A DNA stretch of 64,000 nucleotides from Paguma larvata (GCA_030068075.1 CM057823.1:17332485-17396484), one strand, 5' to 3'. Positions 24,030 to 35,820 are shown, counted from the stretch's first letter. A program made the numbers and translations. The notes: generated by a model not told the origin, from the letters alone.

Positions 24030-24255
24030 TGATAATTATGATTATGTGCTCCATCTACTATGTGCCAAGTGACCAAGTAATTTGTTAGATGCACATTATC
24101 TAATATTATCCTCAAAATAACCCCAGGAGATCTATGCAATCAGCTATACTGGTTTTGATGAAGGCGATAGGGTTCCAGAAGGTTAAATGCCTTAAATAAA
24201 TGTAAACAGCAAAAATGATTTAGGATTATTTAACTCCAATATCCAAACTCCACCT
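24030..24255 (-). mobile_element. MIR: MIR, reverse
   Basis: The antisense order is clear: 'tactatgtgccaagtgacc', 'gatgcacattatctaatatt', 'atcctcaaaataaccccagg' and 'gggttccagaaggttaaatg', ending near 'ctccaatatccaaactcc'. Confidence 0.65.
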
Positions 24256-25228
24256 GTGGCTATTTAAATTTCATGTCCTTAAACTGTATGTTCTCATTTG
24301 GATATTGAGTCTCTTAAAGATATAAATCCTATTCGTCCTTCTTTTTACTATGTAGAATCCCTAGAACCTTAAATGATAAATAATCCTTGATTTACAAAAG
24401 GGGTAATGATCAGAAAAGGTGACTATCAGGACCTTTAGATATACCATGGAAACCTAAAACTACAGATCAAATGCATGATGGCGCCATTTATTAGAAAACA
24501 AACAAACAAACAAACTTGTTTTCAGTTTCAAACCAAAGGACATTAACTCCTAAGCAGTGGCATTATCAATTTCACTACAATGGAAGGACGAGGAATGTGA
24601 CATGTGCTGGTGATCCCTTTCATCAAGCACTTTTAAGTAACCCGATACCTTGCCTGAGGCAAGAAAATAGCACCTGACACATTACTCCATTTTACAAATT
24701 AGTCCCTGGGCAGCCTGAGCCATCGGGAACATTTTATTTTGCTTTAAGTCTCACTGCTTATCTAAGCCACCACCTTTGCTACTCCTGTTCTCAGTCCTGT
24801 CCACCCATCTCCCCTGGTTATGAATTAACCATCATCTGAGGTGCATCTTCATTTTTCACCAACAAGTCAACACACTTTCTCCTGTTGCTTCCCATCAGCC
24901 CCCCCCCCTCGTCCCGTTCTCTTGCCTTCTTGCTCCTCAGGTGTCTCTCCCACCCAGCCTCACGCACCCTCCCACTTGGGATAGGACCCACAAAATGTCA
25001 AAGTGTGAGTTATTGATGTTCCGTTTACTTGTGGCTCTAGAATGAGATTTTATTCTTCTGTGGTTAAGAAGATACATTGTGTGTGTATGCACGCCTGTGT
25101 GTATCTGTTTCTTCATTTAGAGCTTGGTGATTTTGTGAAATGTAATTAATTTTTAGGATATTGAATAATAAAATCTAAACTTAATAAGCATTCTTCCAAA
25201 AAAAAAATCCTACTATTTAAAACTATTT
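24256..25228. other. Unassigned sequence
   Basis: It contains an (AAAC)n patch (24495-24514), a run of about ten Cs near 24900 and a short TG-containing patch (25078-25105). No gene or interspersed repeat is recognised. Confidence 0.4.
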
Positions 25229-25244
25229 AAAAAGAGTACATCCA

Positions 25245-25456
25245 GAGGTGACTGGGAGTCTCAGTCAGTTAAATGTCTGACTTTGGCTCAGGTCACAATC
25301 TCACGGTTCGAGTCCCACATCAGGCTTTGTGCTGACAGCTCAGAGCCTGGAGTCTGCTTCAGATTCTGTGTCTCCTTCTCTCTCTGCTCCCCCACTTGTG
25401 TGCTGTCTCTCTCTCTCTCTCTCTCTCAAGGATAAATAAACATTTTAAAAAAAAGG
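25245..25456 (+). mobile_element. SINEC: SINEC, forward, diverged head
   Basis: The head is degraded ('gaggtgactgggagtctcag') but the internal 'tttggctcaggtcac', 'gctgacagctcagagcctgg' and a CT block with a pure (CT) run at 25406-25428 are clear. Target-site duplications 'aaaaagagtacatcca' (25229-25244) and 'aaaaagagtatatcca' (25457-25472) differ at one base. Confidence 0.96.
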
Positions 25457-25472
25457 AAAAAGAGTATATCCA

Positions 25473-26119
25473 AATGAAACATTAAAATCCTAGGGGAACA
25501 TGAAAGATTCTTATTGCAACGATGTTTGAATTATATATCAATTCCTCCTTAAATTTCTGTGTTAACAATTGAGAAAAACATTTTACATAATCCTAAGAAT
25601 ACACTGTGGCCGCTAAAGACACATACGAGCTTAGGTTTGGAAAAGACCACTCACGTTCCTTAGTCCAGTCATCTCTAAGATGTTCGTGCAGCTCCATTAT
25701 TCAGCACCTGTTGAAAAGTACTTCGTATATGAACCAACGTGCTGTAGAATTTTAATCGGATTAATCCTTCCTTCCTCTTCCTTACACAGTGCAAATAACT
25801 GTTTTGTTTTTAATGACATCCTTCCCACAAATCTTCAGTTATTTCTCAGCTAGCTCTGTGGCCCTTGAATATTTTCAAATATAAGAATTCTTTACAACTC
25901 ACTGGGAAAAAAATGATTTTTTTCCTCTACATTTTCTTCCTCGAGTAACCTTGACCCATTTTCCCAGCCAGATGGAACCTTTAGTCAAGGGAGACTTCAA
26001 CTGTGTCCATGAGTTTCTGAATATTTCCTAGTAAGAAGACATCTATTATATTGTCTGAGGGCCAGTGTTTGCTGAAACGATTAATTAGCTTATCTTATCA
26101 GAAGACAACTTGACATAGA
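25473..26119. other. Unassigned sequence with a CR1/L3-like hint
   Basis: The passage 'ggtttggaaaagaccactc' followed by 'ccttagtccagtcatc' (25636-25672) resembles the 5' part of CR1/L3-type fragments. The rest is not recognised. Confidence 0.3.
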
Positions 26120-26325
26120 AGGACATGAGATTTGTACCCACACATGGGATTCAGTTCCTGTTTGTACTAAGGTTCCAGCTATGACTACAAAATCAAGTGG
26201 ATCACTTAACCCCTCGGTACTGGCTTCCCCATCTGTAAATGAGGGCAATAAAACACGCTTTGTAGAACTCTCATGGAGATTAAAAGTATCCAACACATCG
26301 TCAGTGCTCCAAAATGATTAACTCA
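26120..26325 (+). mobile_element. MIR: MIR, forward
   Basis: It has 'gacatgagatttgtaccc', 'gtggatcacttaacccctcg', 'tccccatctgtaaatgaggg', 'ctcatggagattaaaagtat' and 'catcgtcagtgctccaaaat', matching MIR in order. Confidence 0.7.
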
Positions 26326-26955
26326 TAACATTCTCCTGTAAGTAGTAAATTTCAACCAGAAGCTACTATATTTAGCAAGAGGCTCTTGGGGGCTTTTGCG
26401 CCATCTTCCTGCACGTTTCACGGCACAATCCTAGGCCCATGCTGGGGCATCTCCATATGAGATGTCATTTGTACCACCCTGTTGCAAAGACAGCAGAATC
26501 AGCAGAGACAGATTCACAACCATTTAAGACTGTTTTTATTCCCCTTGTGGGTTTTCGGCAGACCCGAAAATTTCAGTGGCTTATTGCGTTTCTGCCAATC
26601 GGCAAGTCTGATTGATTTCAAAATATCTTCAGATATGGCTGTGAACAGTGAATTATCATTCGGAATAAATCTTATACACACGGGTGTACTAAATAACTCA
26701 CCAGAAAAGTTGACAGTGTTTATTTCATGAGATTGATTTTAATTTCAGACACTATAATTAATTATTCATTAATGTAAACCTTCCTTTTTATCTGGGTTCA
26801 GCTAAGTTCGTGTTAGCATATTAAAGCTTCAAAGGCTTAGAGAAAAAAAGGTAAAGACTAGGGTCAAAAGCTTCAAATTTACTCAGAGTATTAAGTCATT
26901 TTCTGCAAACAAGCTAGTGTACCTATCACAACATTCAACCTAGAAAATTAATGCA
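26326..26955. other. Repeat-free block, candidate conserved non-coding element
   Basis: No repeat is recognisable. It holds 'ctgccaatcggcaagtctga' and a homeodomain-type AT cluster 'ataattaattattcattaat' (26753-26772). The 82-codon reading frame at 26482-26730 has no domain. Confidence 0.4.
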
Positions 26956-27175
26956 GGGGCTCCTGGGGGGCTCAGTCAGTTAAGCGTCGGACTTCGGCTC
27001 AGGACATGATCTCGCCGGTTTGTGAGTTAGAGCCCTGCGTCGGACTCTGTGCTGACAGCTCAGAGCCTGGAGCCTGCTTCACATTCTGTGTCTCCCTCTC
27101 TTTCTGCCCCTCCCAAGCTCATGCTCTGTCTCTCTCTGTCTCTCAATAATAAACAAATGTTAAAAAAATTAAAAA
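26956..27175 (+). mobile_element. SINEC: SINEC, forward
   Basis: Complete copy with 'ggggctcctggggggctcag', 'cggacttcggctcagg' and 'cctgcgtcggactctgtg', ending in 'ataataaacaaatgtt' and an A-rich tail. Target-site duplication: 'agaaaattaatgca' (26942-26955) and 'agaaaatataatgca' (27181-27195). Confidence 0.96.
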
Positions 27176-27454
27176 GAAAAAGAAAATATAATGCATAGGA
27201 TGCATTTATCAGCCTGGCATTCTTACTAATTACCATGTAAATTAAAATGATGCTTTGTTTTCATTTGTATTATGACATTCGACTAAAAGGTTATTATGCA
27301 GTTACCATCATCATTGCATGTCTCATAATGTCATTTCTCTCTCATCCCCTGGTGTTAACTGAGACGCAAGGAAATAATATAAATGCCCAGCAGTCAAAGT
27401 ATGTGTCAAGTCACCAACCTCACCGAATGGAAAAAGAATCTCAAAGTATGAAAC

Positions 27455-27655
27455 TACCATTTGCTGAGTACCCAGGTGCCATGCAAGACATATAATACTT
27501 TATGCAAGTTGCTGTGCATATTATTATTATTATTATTTATCACTCATGTTTCACGAGGTAACCACGTTTAGGGATGACTGAATTCACAGAAGCAGTAAGT
27601 GCTGGAGCTGAGATCTGTACTATCTCCTCAGTCTCTGATTTTTCTCCTGCTGCAT
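27455..27655 (-). mobile_element. MIR: MIR, reverse
   Basis: The antisense layout is visible: 'ccatttgctgagtacccagg', 'tgccatgcaagacatataat', 'gtttcacgaggtaaccacg' and 'agtgctggagctgagatc'. An ATT array (27519-27540) sits within it. Confidence 0.6.
27519..27540. repeat. (ATT)n microsatellite
   Basis: Seven or so TTA units inside the MIR copy. Confidence 0.85.
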
Positions 27656-28930
27656 GAGAATCTGTCCTTCAAAAGAAGCTTACGATGACTTTGCCGCTGT
27701 ACAGTTATATTAATGACGTATTTTGAAAGTAGCAATAAATGTCTCGGGAACTACTTCAGGAAATTTCACTCTGTTTCTCTGCTATAAAAATAACTTGGCC
27801 TCGACTTTTCCCAAAAAGCGTAATTGCAAAGCACTTATTTTTACATAAATGGAGATATTAATTGCCCGTGTAAACTGCAGAATCTAAAATGTTTTACACA
27901 CAATGGATCATGAATGCCTTCGCGAACCAGACATTCACGATCTAAAATTAGGGAAAATACGAGTTTCTCTTTCTCAAGGAGACTAGATCCCAGGTGATAA
28001 CATGGCTGTGCCTTACCGGGGGGCTCTCTTTTCCTTCCTGCCCTCAAGTAAGCCTCTTGGACTCGCATGCCGCCGAGAACAGATATAGCCCTGACCAGAT
28101 GCCATTGCCTAAACCATCAATGAGCCACGTAACATACACCGTCTTCCAGGACATGATCAGAGAAACAGGCCCACTTCACATGGCTTTTACACCATAATTG
28201 CAAGCAACTGCGATTTCACTTTTAGATTTCCTTCTGGAAATAATAGACAAAGGTGAACCAGTATTTTAAATTTCTCTTCTTAAATTTAACAGTATTCATG
28301 GGTGACCCTAATTGTCACAAGATAAATACCATCCTTTGTCTAAACTTATAGGCATGTAAGATATTTACTGCAATACATTTTATTTCTACTAACAGCAGAG
28401 ACCGAGGTCTTCAACCTATTGAAAATCTGACATTAAAATGTTGGGTTATTGCCATAGTTTGATGATGTAATTGTTGAATCTAATTTTACAAACAGTTATA
28501 CGTGACTAATCTGGATAGACTTCAGTTTAATAATTTAATATAAACTCATATAGCAAACTGTGAGTAGAGTTTTCATTTCTTTGATCTCTCTATTGTGTTT
28601 GTTTCAGTTGTTATGACATTAAGTTGACCAGAAATGAGTTGATTTTGACACATCCAAATGAGCCCACCAACTCCAACATTGCTCTTGCCTACCTGGGGCT
28701 GGGACAACTAAAGCACTTGTTGAATTTAAACTAATGTGAATGTCTTTACACCCCGCCTCTAAGCATGCAAAGCCTCAGCTAGCATATAGCTGTTTCTCTT
28801 CTGCCTTCTTTTAAGATTTACCAAAAAATGTGTTTTTCCCAGTTCAGCAATGCTCTTCACGTACAGAATCTAGACAGAAACCTAACTTTCATCAAGTTCA
28901 TATTCAAGACAGAGAAGTAAAATGCACACA
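27656..28930. other. Repeat-free block, candidate conserved non-coding DNA
   Basis: About 1.3 kb with no recognisable interspersed or simple repeat, which is unusually clean for this window. Short frames such as 27994-28197 have no domain. It could contain regulatory elements. Confidence 0.35.
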
Positions 28931-28934
28931 ATCA

Positions 28935-29150
28935 AGACCTCGGGCTCCAGGCCACTCACAACCCGGGCTTGGCCATTTCGTCCCTCTTGGCTCCTGAGTG
29001 AGTTACTTAACCTCGGTGTGTCACAGTTTTACAATCACAGAGCTCCTCGCGCAAGTGCCTGGAAGAGACTGAGAACATAAACAGAAACTGCCTGCAACAG
29101 TGTCGTGAACGCACTGCGCACTCGATAAATCTTAGCTCTTGTTGCGGATT
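28935..29150 (+). mobile_element. MIR: MIR, forward
   Basis: It has 'gacctcgggctccaggcc', 'gagtgagttacttaacctcg', 'gtgtcacagttttacaatc' and the terminal 'ctcgataaatcttagctctt', consistent with MIR. Confidence 0.65.
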
Positions 29151-30758
29151 GTATTTTATCAACATAGCTGTCAAAAGGTAATAATGTGATTTTAATTTAT
29201 GGATGAACTTATTGCTGAGTGAGTTAATAATGTGTTCAGAGAGGACAAATGAGGAAAGAACAATTGAGTACGTAGGCATTATTTCCCAAAATGTGGGTCA
29301 GGCATATTGTGTAAGATTATACAGTTGTCGGGCCATTTAAATGCAAAATCTGTGGCCCAATCCAAGGAGTAAAAATGTTTGAGGCTTCTAGTACTGACTT
29401 GTTGTATGTAATTAGTCAACAGGTTCTTTGGCAAATTTTCAGTTACAGAGTGCATTAAAAATGGAAATTTATTTCTCAGAGGAAAAAATTGGTTGAATTT
29501 TAATGTTTGCAGACAAGGGTCATAATATCCCTGAGACATACATTGAATCCATCACTATTTGCCATTTATCTACACACTGACCCCAAGGCTTAAGTTCAAA
29601 GTTGTAAGAAGTACAGTAAATGCAAACAAAAAATACCATAGAGTTTGACCAAACCATACTGCTTAGTCTTTAAAATTAATACTTGAGGTTTGACATGCAT
29701 ACACCTGAATATAGTTTCCCAAGCCCAGTATCTACACATTTTTCTGTATCTGACCATTATGTCAATAGATGGCAACATTGCTAAGGGTGGAAGCTCGGAA
29801 AACACTAGAGACACGTTACTTCCAAAGAGACAGCTCATTGGGGGAAGTATACAGATGGTATTAAATCCAACTCAAAGGTCTCCGTCTCCAGAAGTACAAT
29901 TCAAATTTAAGCACGTTCCTGAAAGGAAGAGATATGCTCTCTTTAGGAATTAAGTGGAAGATTAAGAGCCAGAGAAACTGATTAATTAGAACTTCGTCTG
30001 CAAGAGCTCCAGCAGGTGGGAAGTAGGAAGATACAGCCAGGGGTTGACAGGAAACAAACAGATGGTTAATGACTTGTGGGTCGATCAAAGGGCTGGTTTG
30101 GGACTAATCTCACAATCATCATCTCTTCTTACCCTTTTTGTCTTCATGCCAAACAGGTGTTTGGAAATCTGAATAGTGAAAGGTTGAATAGTTAATTTAG
30201 GAGGCTGGAAAATTAAAGTAGCAAATTAACACGGGAAATGGTAAATAGCCAAAATAAAATCTGGACATCTTTCTTCATCCAGGTTGATAGGTGACCTGAA
30301 TTTTTCCTGGAACAATTGAGACTGATTGCTTTGATTCTGCATATTAATTTTGTGGCATCTATTTGATTGACAGCTAGACACACATGTAGAATAGAAAATA
30401 GAGTCATTGAATAATCTGTTTTCATATGAAAATAAATGTTTTGATTCATTATTATAGGCATATTTGAACCAATAGGGTAATCACTCTTCTCATATAGACA
30501 CGTTTTTCTTTACCAATTTTGACCAGAATGGATGATGGATGAGTTTATGCCATCAATCAATTTTTGACTGAGATGATTCAATTAAACAAAACTCCTACTG
30601 CATCTTGAAAAGAAAGTTATGTTTTTTTCCAATACTTTTTACATCCACTTGCATCTTTAGAAGTCTTCATCATTCCGGAAGACAAGGTCATCCATGCCAT
30701 GCCTATCTCAGACTACATTCTACATCCACACCTTATGCCTGAGAGTAAAAATTAAAAC
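29151..30758. other. Unassigned sequence
   Basis: About 1.6 kb. No repeat or gene is recognised. Several 75-90 codon frames on both strands have no recognisable domain. Confidence 0.4.
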
Positions 30759-30771
30759 AGGTCAAAATGTT

Positions 30772-31005
30772 GGGGGCGCCTGGGTGGCTCGGTCAGCTAA
30801 GTGTCTGACTCTTGATTTCGGCTCAGGTCATGATCTCACGGGTTCAGGAGTTTGATCCCGCATCAGGCTCCATGCTGACGGTGCAGAGACTACTCGGGAT
30901 TCTGTCTCCCTCTCTCTCTGTCCCACCCCTGTTCATTCTCTCTCTCCCTCTCAAAAACAAACAAACAAACAAACAAACAAATAAATATTTTTAAATTAAA
31001 AAAAT
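30772..31005 (+). mobile_element. SINEC: SINEC, forward, with (AAAC)n tail
   Basis: The head is 'gggggcgcctgggtggctcg', followed by the 'tgactcttgatttcggctca' variant (older subfamily layout) and a tail of AAAC units (30955-30980). Perfect 13-bp target-site duplication 'aggtcaaaatgtt' at 30759-30771 and 31006-31018. Confidence 0.97.
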
Positions 31006-31213
31006 AGGTCAAAATGTTTACCAAATAAATCAGAATTACCAGACAACCTCACTCAAAACGAGGATCCAAATTCTACCACAGACCATCTCACAATGCTGGA
31101 GCTGGAACTCGAAACTCTGTATTTTAAATGTGTGTCTGATAAAATTCTGATGCATACGCTTAAAGTCTAGGGGCTCTGTGCTATAGACATAGCAAAGATT
31201 CACTAAGAGGACT

Positions 31214-31434
31214 TTAAATTTTATTTTTTTAATTTAGTTTTTTAATGTTTATTTATTTTGAGAGAGAAAGAGAGCAAGTTAAGGAGTGGAGGGTGTGAGA
31301 GGAAGACTCCCAAAGAGGCTCCACAGCATCAGCGCAGATCCTGATATGGGGCTCAAACCCACAAACTATGAGATCATGACCTCAGCCAAATTCAAGAGTT
31401 GGACGCTTAACTGACTGAGCCACCCAGGCGCCCC
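31214..31434 (-). mobile_element. SINEC: SINEC, reverse
   Basis: On minus it begins 'ggggcgcctgggtggctcag' at 31434 and runs to a T-rich tail on plus. Flanks 'actaagaggact' (31202) and 'actaagagactct' (31435) form an imperfect target-site duplication. It faces the SINE at 30772 in opposite orientation. Confidence 0.96.
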
Positions 31435-31449
31435 ACTAAGAGACTCTAC

Positions 31450-33221
31450 ATTTTAAATCACTGCTGTTATACACACTATTTTAAGAAGATCTATGTATAA
31501 AGCACATGATATTGTTAGTGAGAACACTGGTCTTAGTTAGGATCACTGAAATAAACCCTGTGACCTGGTAGTTGTGTAACCTTTGACAAGGCTTCTAACA
31601 TCCCTAATCTCTGGGTTTAACTGTGTTCCATTCAGTGGTTAAGGACTGTCCTCTCTCAGTCCTACCATGCCATAATTCTAAAATTAATATTATACACGTA
31701 TCATAAATCCTTAGAACTTTTTAATTAATATTAGATACAGATAACTTATGTTTCCATTTTTAATAGATGCATGTAAATGTGTATTTATTGCTACCACTAA
31801 ACTATTTCAAAATGCTTACTTTGTGTTTACAATAATTTGAAAGTGGGAAAAATTTAACAAAATAGATCTAGACTGAATATTAAATCAGAAAAGTGAGGGG
31901 AGAATAATTCTAATTTACATATATTAAATGAATATTCATTGCTTTGTATTCAGAGGAAGGAAATAAATTCTTGAAAAGCTGTTCTGTATATTAACATCTG
32001 GATATCTAAGTCCTAAAGGAAGCCAGCCAGTTGTAAAATCTCCTTGGTGATCTTCGTAATATCACTTTTAATATTTTACATTTCAAAAGAACCAAGAAAG
32101 CCATATTTTAATGTCTCTCTATTATATACTGATCAAGCCCTGCAAAATGCATCCTGATAGAAAAGAATTGACATCATCATCACGTGGGTTATCGGGGCTT
32201 CTCAAGAATGGAAAACTTTTCGAATACTTAAAGTAGACACATTTAAACTCTTTGATAACACTGCTAACAAGAGAGCAGATGTGCAGGCCTCCAACAAAAG
32301 CTGGAAGATACAGAATGCCATTTGGAAGTTGTTTGTAGATTTCTGTTGGCCACATGTGACAAATACATGCCCTTCACATCACATCCCCAGGGCGCTGTGA
32401 CAAAGTTTTTGAGGTTGACTTGGCCATTACCTTGAAAACACCAAGTTCAACCCCGGCTCTTTTCCTCAGTAGTTCACCAGCCTCAATGAAAAGTGAAAAA
32501 CCAGTGAAATAACTTTCTCAATGAAAAAAGTAATGTTAGGGTTTTTTTAGGTATAGGTAACATGATAAAGAATGTTTGGATAGATTTTCAGAATCAATAA
32601 ACTGGATGCCTGGTTGAGTCTCACGGAAGGTCACTTACTAGCCACTCTACCAACTTCTCTGAATAGTTCAAATTTCTCTTCAGGAACTGACGCTGAATTA
32701 TCCTAACTCAACACAGGAGTATCTTGATATACAGATTAAAAGTTACCCCTTCGTATTCTTTTCACCACGATGACAGTCACGTGCTTCATTTCTAATATTT
32801 TTGCAGTATAATTAACACAATAATTGCTGAGAAAAAAATGCTTCATCCCCCTCCCCACTTATGTCAACATGGATAAGATTCATTTAGGAAAAACAAGCAT
32901 ATATTGCGTGAACCGAGGGTCGAAGTTTTCCAATTTTGTGTTTGGTTTAAAGACTGGATTGTTGTACCTCTTCGGGTAAAAATGTCAGAACATTAGCACT
33001 TGTTTATTACGCCTCAAAGTGAAAAGCTGTGTTTTATTGTATTGTTTTGCCCCCAGGATTAGTTGATTTGTGATGATTTGATGCGTGAGGCACAATTTAA
33101 GTTACAAAGTCTAGACCAGAAGTTCTAACAATCTACACAATAATCTGCTTATTAAATAATCTATATATGTGCTCAATAATTTTATCTGAGTGTCCACCTA
33201 TAGAAATATAGCAATATACTT
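31450..33221. other. Unassigned, largely repeat-free sequence
   Basis: No interspersed repeat or gene is recognised in about 1.8 kb of AT-rich sequence. The reverse frame at 32122-32355 has no domain. Confidence 0.4.
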
Positions 33222-33625
33222 TGCTCATAAATATTTAAGTAGATTTGGCATGCCAGGTTCTTTTATGTGCCCATGGGACATAGCAATATATAAGACAAAC
33301 AAGGGCTTTGTTGTAATCCTTACCTGCTGGTGAGGGGGGAAAAAAACGACATAAATTAAAAAGTAAATCTAAATAAGGTCCCATGGCTAAAATAAAGCAG
33401 GAGAATGGGACAGGAAATGATGGGGCAACTCATTTAGATTGGAGAGTTTCTGAGGAGACATCTAAAGCTAGGAATTAAATGACAGAAAGAAGCTTCCTTA
33501 TGAGAAGCCCTTCTAAATTAAAGAATGGCAATTCAAAAGCCCCAAATTGTTGAGACGCTTTCCAGGTCCAAGGAGACAGCAGTGTAACCAGGACACAGTC
33601 AACAAAGCATAGAAGGGAATAAGAT
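33222..33625 (-). mobile_element. L2: LINE-2 fragment, reverse
   Basis: Antisense L2 3' end: 'ataaatatttaagtagattt', 'ggcatgccaggttctttta', 'gggacatagcaatatataag', 'ccttacctgctggtgagg'. It continues through 'gatggggcaactcatttag' and 'gacgctttccaggtccaagg' to 'agcagtgtaaccaggacaca'. Confidence 0.55.
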
Positions 33626-34234
33626 GGGCCAACGTCACCTTCCTGTACCCAAAACCAACGAGATCTGTATTGTGAAGTCAGAATATTTATAATACCTCCT
33701 TTTTATATATGTTTTGAAAAAAGTATCTTAATTGTAAGACTAACATCTGACCTCTTCAGCTCAGTTCCTTCCTAGATTTTCACTTTCATACTTTCTTCAG
33801 AGATAAAGTATCCCAATTTGCATACACCTGAGTTCACAGTTTACCTTTAAATTAAAATGAGATTAGATCCCTCCCCACCCCGCCAATGCAGGAGGACTAC
33901 AGACTTCTGGGAAAGAAATGTACACTCTGCACACTCTCCCCAATGTTTTCTGTTACCAAGCATACATCATTCACCCAAGAAGCCCCACTCATTGTCAAGT
34001 GAACAACGGTTTCTTTTACATAGTCCTCTGATGGAAGCGAGCAGTTGCAAAAGCAGGGTACCCACGGTCACAGCTCACAGTTTCAAAACTTTATGGTTTT
34101 CAATAATTGTAATTGAAGAGTTGATTAATCAAACAAAACATGCCTTTATTTCTGCAAATGCAATAATTTTATGTTCCCAAGCAAACTCGGGTGAAAGTTC
34201 TACTCTTCCCTAAATCAGACTGATTTTCATCAAG
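33626..34234. other. Unassigned sequence
   Basis: It contains a 118-codon forward frame (33857-34213) with no recognisable domain or repeat relation. Such a length is expected by chance somewhere in 64 kb. Confidence 0.4.
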
Positions 34235-34248
34235 GATCAAGTGTTTTC

Positions 34249-34472
34249 TTTTCCTTTTTTAATTTTTTTAATGTTTATTTATTTCTGGGAGAGAGACAGA
34301 CACAGAGCACGAGTGGGGGAGAGGTGGAGGGAGTGAGACAGAGAATTCCAAGCAGGCTCCAGGCTCTGAGCTGTCAGCGCAGAGCCCGACGTGGGGCTCG
34401 AACTCACAAACCTCGAGATCATGACCTGAGTAGAAGCTGGACGCTTAACCAACTGAGCCACCCAGGCACCCC
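34249..34472 (-). mobile_element. SINEC: SINEC, reverse
   Basis: Head on minus: 'ggggtgcctgggtggctcag' at 34472. Flanks 'gatcaagtgttttc' (34235-34248) and 'gattaagccttttc' (34474-34487) are a decayed target-site duplication with three mismatches. Confidence 0.96.
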
Positions 34473-34487
34473 AGATTAAGCCTTTTC

Positions 34488-35450
34488 AAGAAGCCACTCA
34501 CTTTGTCAACTGTTCTCAAACTGATGAACTGGTTCCTCAGAGTGAGCAATTCCATATTTTGAACCAATGATGAAGGTCTCAAGTTCCGCCGTGAGAAACG
34601 GAAACGGCTCTACACTGACTTTCAGCGCGTTGACTCGACAGCAGGGCCTTTGCGGGGATGAGAAAAACCACACTGGGCCTTATCTAATGCAGAGAAGAAA
34701 TAGCTCCTTCGGTTCCCTGATGCTCTATGAATAGAGGGACCGTATAATTTATCTTCCAAACTGGGACACTTTCGAGATTAAAAGGAGGCTCTATTAAGAG
34801 CCGCAGAGGGACCACAGGCACTAGCCAGGACTGTCCCCGGCAAACTGTGACATGTGGCCTCCGTATCTATAAAGCACAGGCCCCAGGAACCTTTAGAAAA
34901 TTATCCCTTATCTCTTCACAGAGAAATATGAAGCATAATAAATTGCAAACATTTCTGATGAGGGAAAAGACTGTTTGGGCCACTTTCATCTAAAACCTCT
35001 GAGCGTTAGAACTTCGCTTTGGTTTCAGTGGCTTGGCGATGTGTAGATAGTGAGCACGCTGATAGAAAGGGGCTCCGAGCTTCCGGAGAAAAGCACTGCC
35101 TCTTCAGGCGCAGCGGTTTGTGCCTGGAAACGTTACCATTGTGACAGAGACGAGACTGACCGAAATATAGCAAAAGTCACAACGTACCCCCACTTAGCCT
35201 CTTTCTTACCAAGTTTGAAGACAATTCCTAGCGCTGGAAGAACAGGTGCAGGGGATTTCCCTGGAAACAGTGGCGGGTAAATCTCTCCTCTCTTTATCTG
35301 GCTACCCTCAGCATCTAAAGTGGCATTGGCCTTCTTACCACCAGCTTTAACTCTTGGCTTGGAAATCTCTCTCTCCCTGAATCTGAACTGCTGAGTCTAC
35401 AGGTATAATGAACTTTCCATCACAAGCAGAGCAGGAGGGAGAAAAGCGGT
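34488..35450. other. Repeat-poor, CpG-richer block
   Basis: Unlike the AT-rich surroundings, 34560-35280 holds many CpGs (for example 'aaacggaaacggctc', 'cagcgcgttgactcgacag', 'ggctccgagcttccggag', 'aggcgcagcgg'). It is not dense enough for a classical CpG island by eye. A short fossil lies at 34738-34860. The 76-codon frame at 35050-35280 has no domain. Confidence 0.4.
34738..34860. mobile_element. Possible old DNA-transposon fossil
   Basis: 'ataatttatcttccaaactg' with 'ggacactttcgagatt', and later 'ggactgtccccggcaaactg' with 'tgacatgtgg', resembles an old non-autonomous DNA transposon with 'aaactgggaca' blocks near both ends. The family is not certain. Confidence 0.35.
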
Positions 35451-35454
35451 AAGA

Positions 35455-35575
35455 AAAGAGATGTTGCAGAAGAAAAGCAGGGCGGAGGAATGGATTGAAG
35501 GGAAGGAGGAGTCAGAAAGAGTCAGAAGGAAGAAAAGGAAGACGGTGAGGAAGTGGACACAGAAAATGACACCAA
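35455..35575. repeat. Purine-rich (GA) low-complexity tract
   Basis: About 120 bases composed almost entirely of A and G on plus, without a regular unit. Confidence 0.8.
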
Positions 35576-35734
35576 CATTGAAGCCGAAGTGGTGCATATT
35601 CCTCCTCACGTATGGAGACTTTGTTTCTTTTTTAACCTGTGGGGTAGGTCAGGATGTTGGATGCAACGAGTCTCAGAGAACTGAAAGAAAATCATACAGA
35701 CAGATCATCCGCAGTATCTCAGACCCAGACTCAT

Positions 35735-35820
35735 TGTGACCTGTCCGTTATCACACTGCCATCAGTGGCCAAGCGAATTCCAAAGCCCATGCCTCCTGAC
35801 TCTTGAGCTCAGTGTTTAGT
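35735..35820 (-). mobile_element. MIR: Possible MIR fragment, reverse
   Basis: 'cactgccatcagtggccaag', 'cgaattccaaagcccatg' and 'cctcctgactcttgagctc' resemble the antisense MIR body. Only a short piece remains. Confidence 0.35.

Noticed and set aside
33857..34213. 118-codon forward frame
   Set aside because: No domain, no splice or promoter context. The length is expected by chance.
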